Source: an uncultured Lactobacillus sp.
Lineage (GTDB): Bacteria; Bacillota; Bacilli; Lactobacillales; Lactobacillaceae
Length of the DNA stretch: 44,331 bases
Assembly (NCBI GenBank): GCA_937874185.1
Contig: CALNAK010000003.1
Span: 1-44,331 of the forward strand
Reading direction: 5' to 3'
Of this stretch, positions 41,967-44,331 are shown one piece after another. Numbering within the stretch: the first letter of the stretch is position 1; each line of letters starts with the position of its first letter. Position numbers and translations under genes: made by a program. Under the pieces are notes generated by a model. That model saw nothing but the letters and a program-made list of their open reading frames with translations, searched no databases and was not told the DNA's origin.

Positions 41967-43628
41967 TTCATCTTTTAAGTTAGCAACAATTTGACGATCT
42001 GGATCAACTAAAATAGTCTTTTGACCTTCAAAAATAACGAAACCAGGTTTTGCACCATTTGGTTTTCTAATATTCTTGATTTGAACATAGTCAACTGGAA
42101 CTTTACTTGATTCACGAGCCTTAGAATAATAGGCTGCAATCGTTGCTGCCTCAGTAATTGATTGTTCGTCAGGATCACTAGTCTTTAAAATGACATGTGA
42201 ACCAGGAATATCCTTAACATGGAACCAATAATGATTCTTCTGAGAAAGTTTCATGGTTAGTTGATCATTTTCCAAGTTGTTCTTACCAACAGTTATTTCA
42301 ATACCATTGGTAGTCTGGAAGTTCTCACCAATCTTCTTTTTACGTTTCTTAGGAGCATTCTTGCGTTTCTTTTTGATATAGCCTGACTCAATTAGCTCTT
42401 CAACGATACCGTCAACATCGTCAATATCAACATACTCGAGGGATGCTAAAACTGATTCTAAGTAGTTAACTTCATTAGTTGTAATTTCCAATTGTTCATT
42501 AACATGAGGAATTGAATTTTGAAGTTTACGATATCTCTTATAATAACTTTGAGCATTATCTGATGGAGAATACTCGGGATTCAATTTGATTTTAACATCT
42601 TCATTATTATAATAATTATTCAAAGTAATTGAACTTGAACCACGCTTTATCTGTGACATATATGTTGTAAGTAATTCTCCGTAAAGATTATACTTCTTCA
42701 TTACATCAGTTTGATTCAACTGCTTATTTAACTTCTTAATCTTAGATTTATCTTTCTTTAAAATAATATCTAAGCGGTGAGTTACACTCTTTGTTTGTTG
42801 CTCGATACGATCCAAACGTGCTTTGTCGATATAATAATTATCCAATAAAGCACTCAAAGATGGGTAAGAGGCAACTTCTTTAGTGGTATTCACAAACGCA
42901 ATAGGCTCAAAAGCTAATTTGTGCTTACTGTTGGAGTTTGAGGAATTGGGATGAAGATTTTCCTTATACTCGTTAAGAAAGTCATCTAACGTCTTGCCAT
43001 TAGCAATAAAGCTTTCTAACTCATCAGAAGTGTCTAAGCCAATACCCTCATACTTCTTACGGATATCACTAGCTGTTAAGCCTTGAAGATCATCCCCATT
43101 TGTTGTAAAGGGATTGATTTTATTTTGTGCTGGTGGCAATTTATAATCGTCACTAGGTAATAAACCACGGAAACTATTGTTCTCAGGATATACTCGCTTA
43201 ATCAAATCAATAATCTTGCCATTTTCCTTGTTTATTAGGAAAATATTACTATGGCGACTCATGATTTCGGTAATAAGTGTATACTCGTGAATATCGCCCA
43301 ATTCATTTTTGGCACTCAAGTCAATCATGACAATACGATCATTATTTAATTGGCGAAAGTCTTGAACAATGGCACTGGTAATATATTTTCTCAGTGACAT
43401 AACAAATGTTGAAGGCTTTGCCGGATTAGCAAAAGGTTGATTTGTTATTTGTACTCTCGCATATGAGGGATGTGCAGATAGCAATAATTGTTGGTTCTTA
43501 CGATTACTTCTAACTGTAAGAATTAGTTCATTGGCGAATGGTTGTTGTATTTTTGCAATACGACCACCGCGGAGGTTCTCATTTAGTTCGTCTACCATAA
43601 CGTGGGTAAACATTCCGTCAAAAGACAT
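41961..43628 (-). CDS. rqcH: RqcH/NFACT-family ribosome quality-control protein
   Basis: A 555-residue protein, formerly called fibronectin-binding protein FbpA/YloA. The N-terminal NFACT-N region opens MSFDGMFTHVMVDELNENL and includes GGRIAKIQQPFANELILTVR. The middle is a helical coiled-coil region (about residues 270-400, with KKDKSKIKKLNKQLNQ). The C-terminal NFACT-R domain shows HYWFHVKDIPGSHVILKT and YSKARESSKVPVDYVQIKN. In Bacillus, RqcH binds stalled 50S subunits with tRNA-Ala and adds C-terminal Ala tails. It has no signal peptide, which supports a cytoplasmic role. In Bacillus the yloA homologue also lies shortly after the pyr operon region. High confidence. Confidence 0.93.
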   Translation of the reverse strand: MSFDGMFTHVMVDELNENLRGGRIAKIQQPFANELILTVRSNRKNQQLLLSAHPSYARVQITNQPFANPAKPSTFVMSLRKYITSAIVQDFRQLNNDRIVMIDLSAKNELGDIHEYTLITEIMSRHSNIFLINKENGKIIDLIKRVYPENNSFRGLLPSDDYKLPPAQNKINPFTTNGDDLQGLTASDIRKKYEGIGLDTSDELESFIANGKTLDDFLNEYKENLHPNSSNSNSKHKLAFEPIAFVNTTKEVASYPSLSALLDNYYIDKARLDRIEQQTKSVTHRLDIILKKDKSKIKKLNKQLNQTDVMKKYNLYGELLTTYMSQIKRGSSSITLNNYYNNEDVKIKLNPEYSPSDNAQSYYKRYRKLQNSIPHVNEQLEITTNEVNYLESVLASLEYVDIDDVDGIVEELIESGYIKKKRKNAPKKRKKKIGENFQTTNGIEITVGKNNLENDQLTMKLSQKNHYWFHVKDIPGSHVILKTSDPDEQSITEAATIAAYYSKARESSKVPVDYVQIKNIRKPNGAKPGFVIFEGQKTILVDPDRQIVANLKDEK

Positions 43629-43704
43629 ATTTTGCTTCCTTTCTTATACTGCATGATAATTTCTGAAACTTTTAATCTGTAACAAATATAAAATTGATTG
43701 AATA

Positions 43705-43713
43705 TGATATAAT
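43705..43713 (+). promoter_or_regulatory. Extended -10 promoter of the degV-family gene
   Basis: TGATATAAT (TATAAT at 43708-43713), 51 bases before the start codon. No clear -35. Confidence 0.55.
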
Positions 43714-43764
43714 CTAAAGGTCATATAATCATTATACGTAACCAAGCAAGGAATTGATAAATTT

Positions 43765-44331
43765 ATGAAAATAGCCATTGTTACTGATAGTACATCTTAT
43801 TTGCCACAAGAAACAGTCGATAAATATAATATAACAGTTGTGCCAATAGAGGTAGTATTTAATACTAAGACATATCGTGAAGATATCGATATTACTACAT
43901 CAGAATTCTATAAAATTTTAAATGAATCACCTGAATTGCCCTCTACAGCACAGCCTTCCATTGGAGAAATGATGAGAATTTACGATAAATTAGCCCAAGA
44001 GGGTTATGATACCGTTATTTCCATTCATTTAGCAAGCACTATTTCAGGATTTGTAAATAATCTAAAAGTAGCTGCTAAAACAATCGACAACATTAATGTT
44101 GTTGTTTATGATTCACACATTACTGTACGTTTAATGGGTTATTTAGCTCAAGAAGCTGCTAAAATGGCTCAAGAGGGTAAATCAGTCACTGAGATTACCA
44201 ATCGATTGGATGTTTTAAGAAATTCAATTGGTGAATCATTTGTCGTAAATGATTTGAAAAATCTTGTTAAAGGTGGCCGTTTATCCAATACATCTGCAGT
44301 TATTGGTACTGTATTAAATATTAAACCTTTA
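43765..44331 (+). CDS. DegV-family fatty-acid-binding protein, 3'-truncated by window edge
   Basis: The first 189 residues of a DegV protein, usually about 280. Signatures are KIAIVTDSTSYLPQE at the N-terminus, PSTAQPSIGEMMRIY, VISIHLASTISGFVNN and LKNLVKGGRLSNTSAVIG. DegV/FakB proteins bind a fatty acid and present it to the kinase FakA. Several paralogues are common in lactobacilli, so the specific role is open. Start ATG with AAGGAA upstream and its own extended -10 promoter; divergent from rqcH. The frame is open to the last base of the window. Confidence 0.92.
   Translation, partial: MKIAIVTDSTSYLPQETVDKYNITVVPIEVVFNTKTYREDIDITTSEFYKILNESPELPSTAQPSIGEMMRIYDKLAQEGYDTVISIHLASTISGFVNNLKVAAKTIDNINVVVYDSHITVRLMGYLAQEAAKMAQEGKSVTEITNRLDVLRNSIGESFVVNDLKNLVKGGRLSNTSAVIGTVLNIKPL

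Overview
The window looks like a chromosomal segment of a low-GC Firmicute of the family Lactobacillaceae. The evidence is a mevalonate-pathway operon with a type 2 IPP isomerase, RexAB instead of RecBCD, an EbsA-like protein, a MucBP-repeat surface protein, low GC, and frequent TTG/GTG starts behind strong GGAG-type ribosome binding sites. A Companilactobacillus-like species is possible, but that is only a guess from general gene content. I see no tRNA, rRNA, CRISPR array, insertion sequence or prophage.

Layout. (1) 1-3269: the 3' part of a giant MucBP-repeat protein, with a 1044-bp super-repeat and a perfect 497-bp internal duplication. A short AT-rich gap with a striking palindrome follows. 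(2) 3.5-9.8 kb: small housekeeping and orphan genes: a 4-oxalocrotonate tautomerase, a DUF2075 ATPase, a small unknown protein, signal peptidase I, an XRE regulator, a methyltransferase-like orphan, a membrane protein and an RsmF-type rRNA methyltransferase. (3) 9.8-13.8 kb, minus strand: mvaK1-mvaD-mvaK2-fni, which converts mevalonate to IPP/DMAPP. (4) 13.9-31.8 kb: a genome-maintenance and envelope block: rexB-rexA-dinG, tseB, dnaD-nth, the opposing recU-ponA pair, ypsA-gpsB-rnpB-rlmL. This follows the Bacillus order dinG-ypmB-(aspB-asnS)-dnaD-nth-ponA-recU-ypsA-gpsB-rnpB-ypsC, but aspB-asnS are missing. (5) 31.8-37.8 kb: a CorA-like transporter, lipoate ligase, RNase H-like protein, EbsA-like protein, fhs, lspA and rluD. 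(6) 37.8-41.95 kb: pyrR followed by two divergent carbamoyl-phosphate-synthase-like genes. (7) rqcH and the start of a degV-family gene at the right edge.

The most interesting locus is pyrR-carA-like-carB-like. It sits between rluD and rqcH, the position where a full pyrimidine operon is often found in Firmicutes. Only an apparently intact PyrR and two CPS-like proteins remain. The CarA-like protein has lost its glutaminase nucleophile (Cys to Gly) and its catalytic His (to Glu). The CarB-like protein is about 250 residues short, with eroded ATP-grasp sites and no room for the C-terminal allosteric domain. Both reading frames are open and tightly coupled, so this looks like a retained pseudoenzyme complex, perhaps a sensor or regulator working with PyrR, rather than decay.

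A second theme is the loss of Fe-S ligands in DNA enzymes. Endonuclease III, RexB and the DnaQ-DinG protein all lack the cysteine sets that hold [4Fe-4S] clusters in their better-known relatives. A third is low-complexity Asn-rich tails on two cell-wall-synthesis proteins encoded near each other, PBP1A and GpsB.
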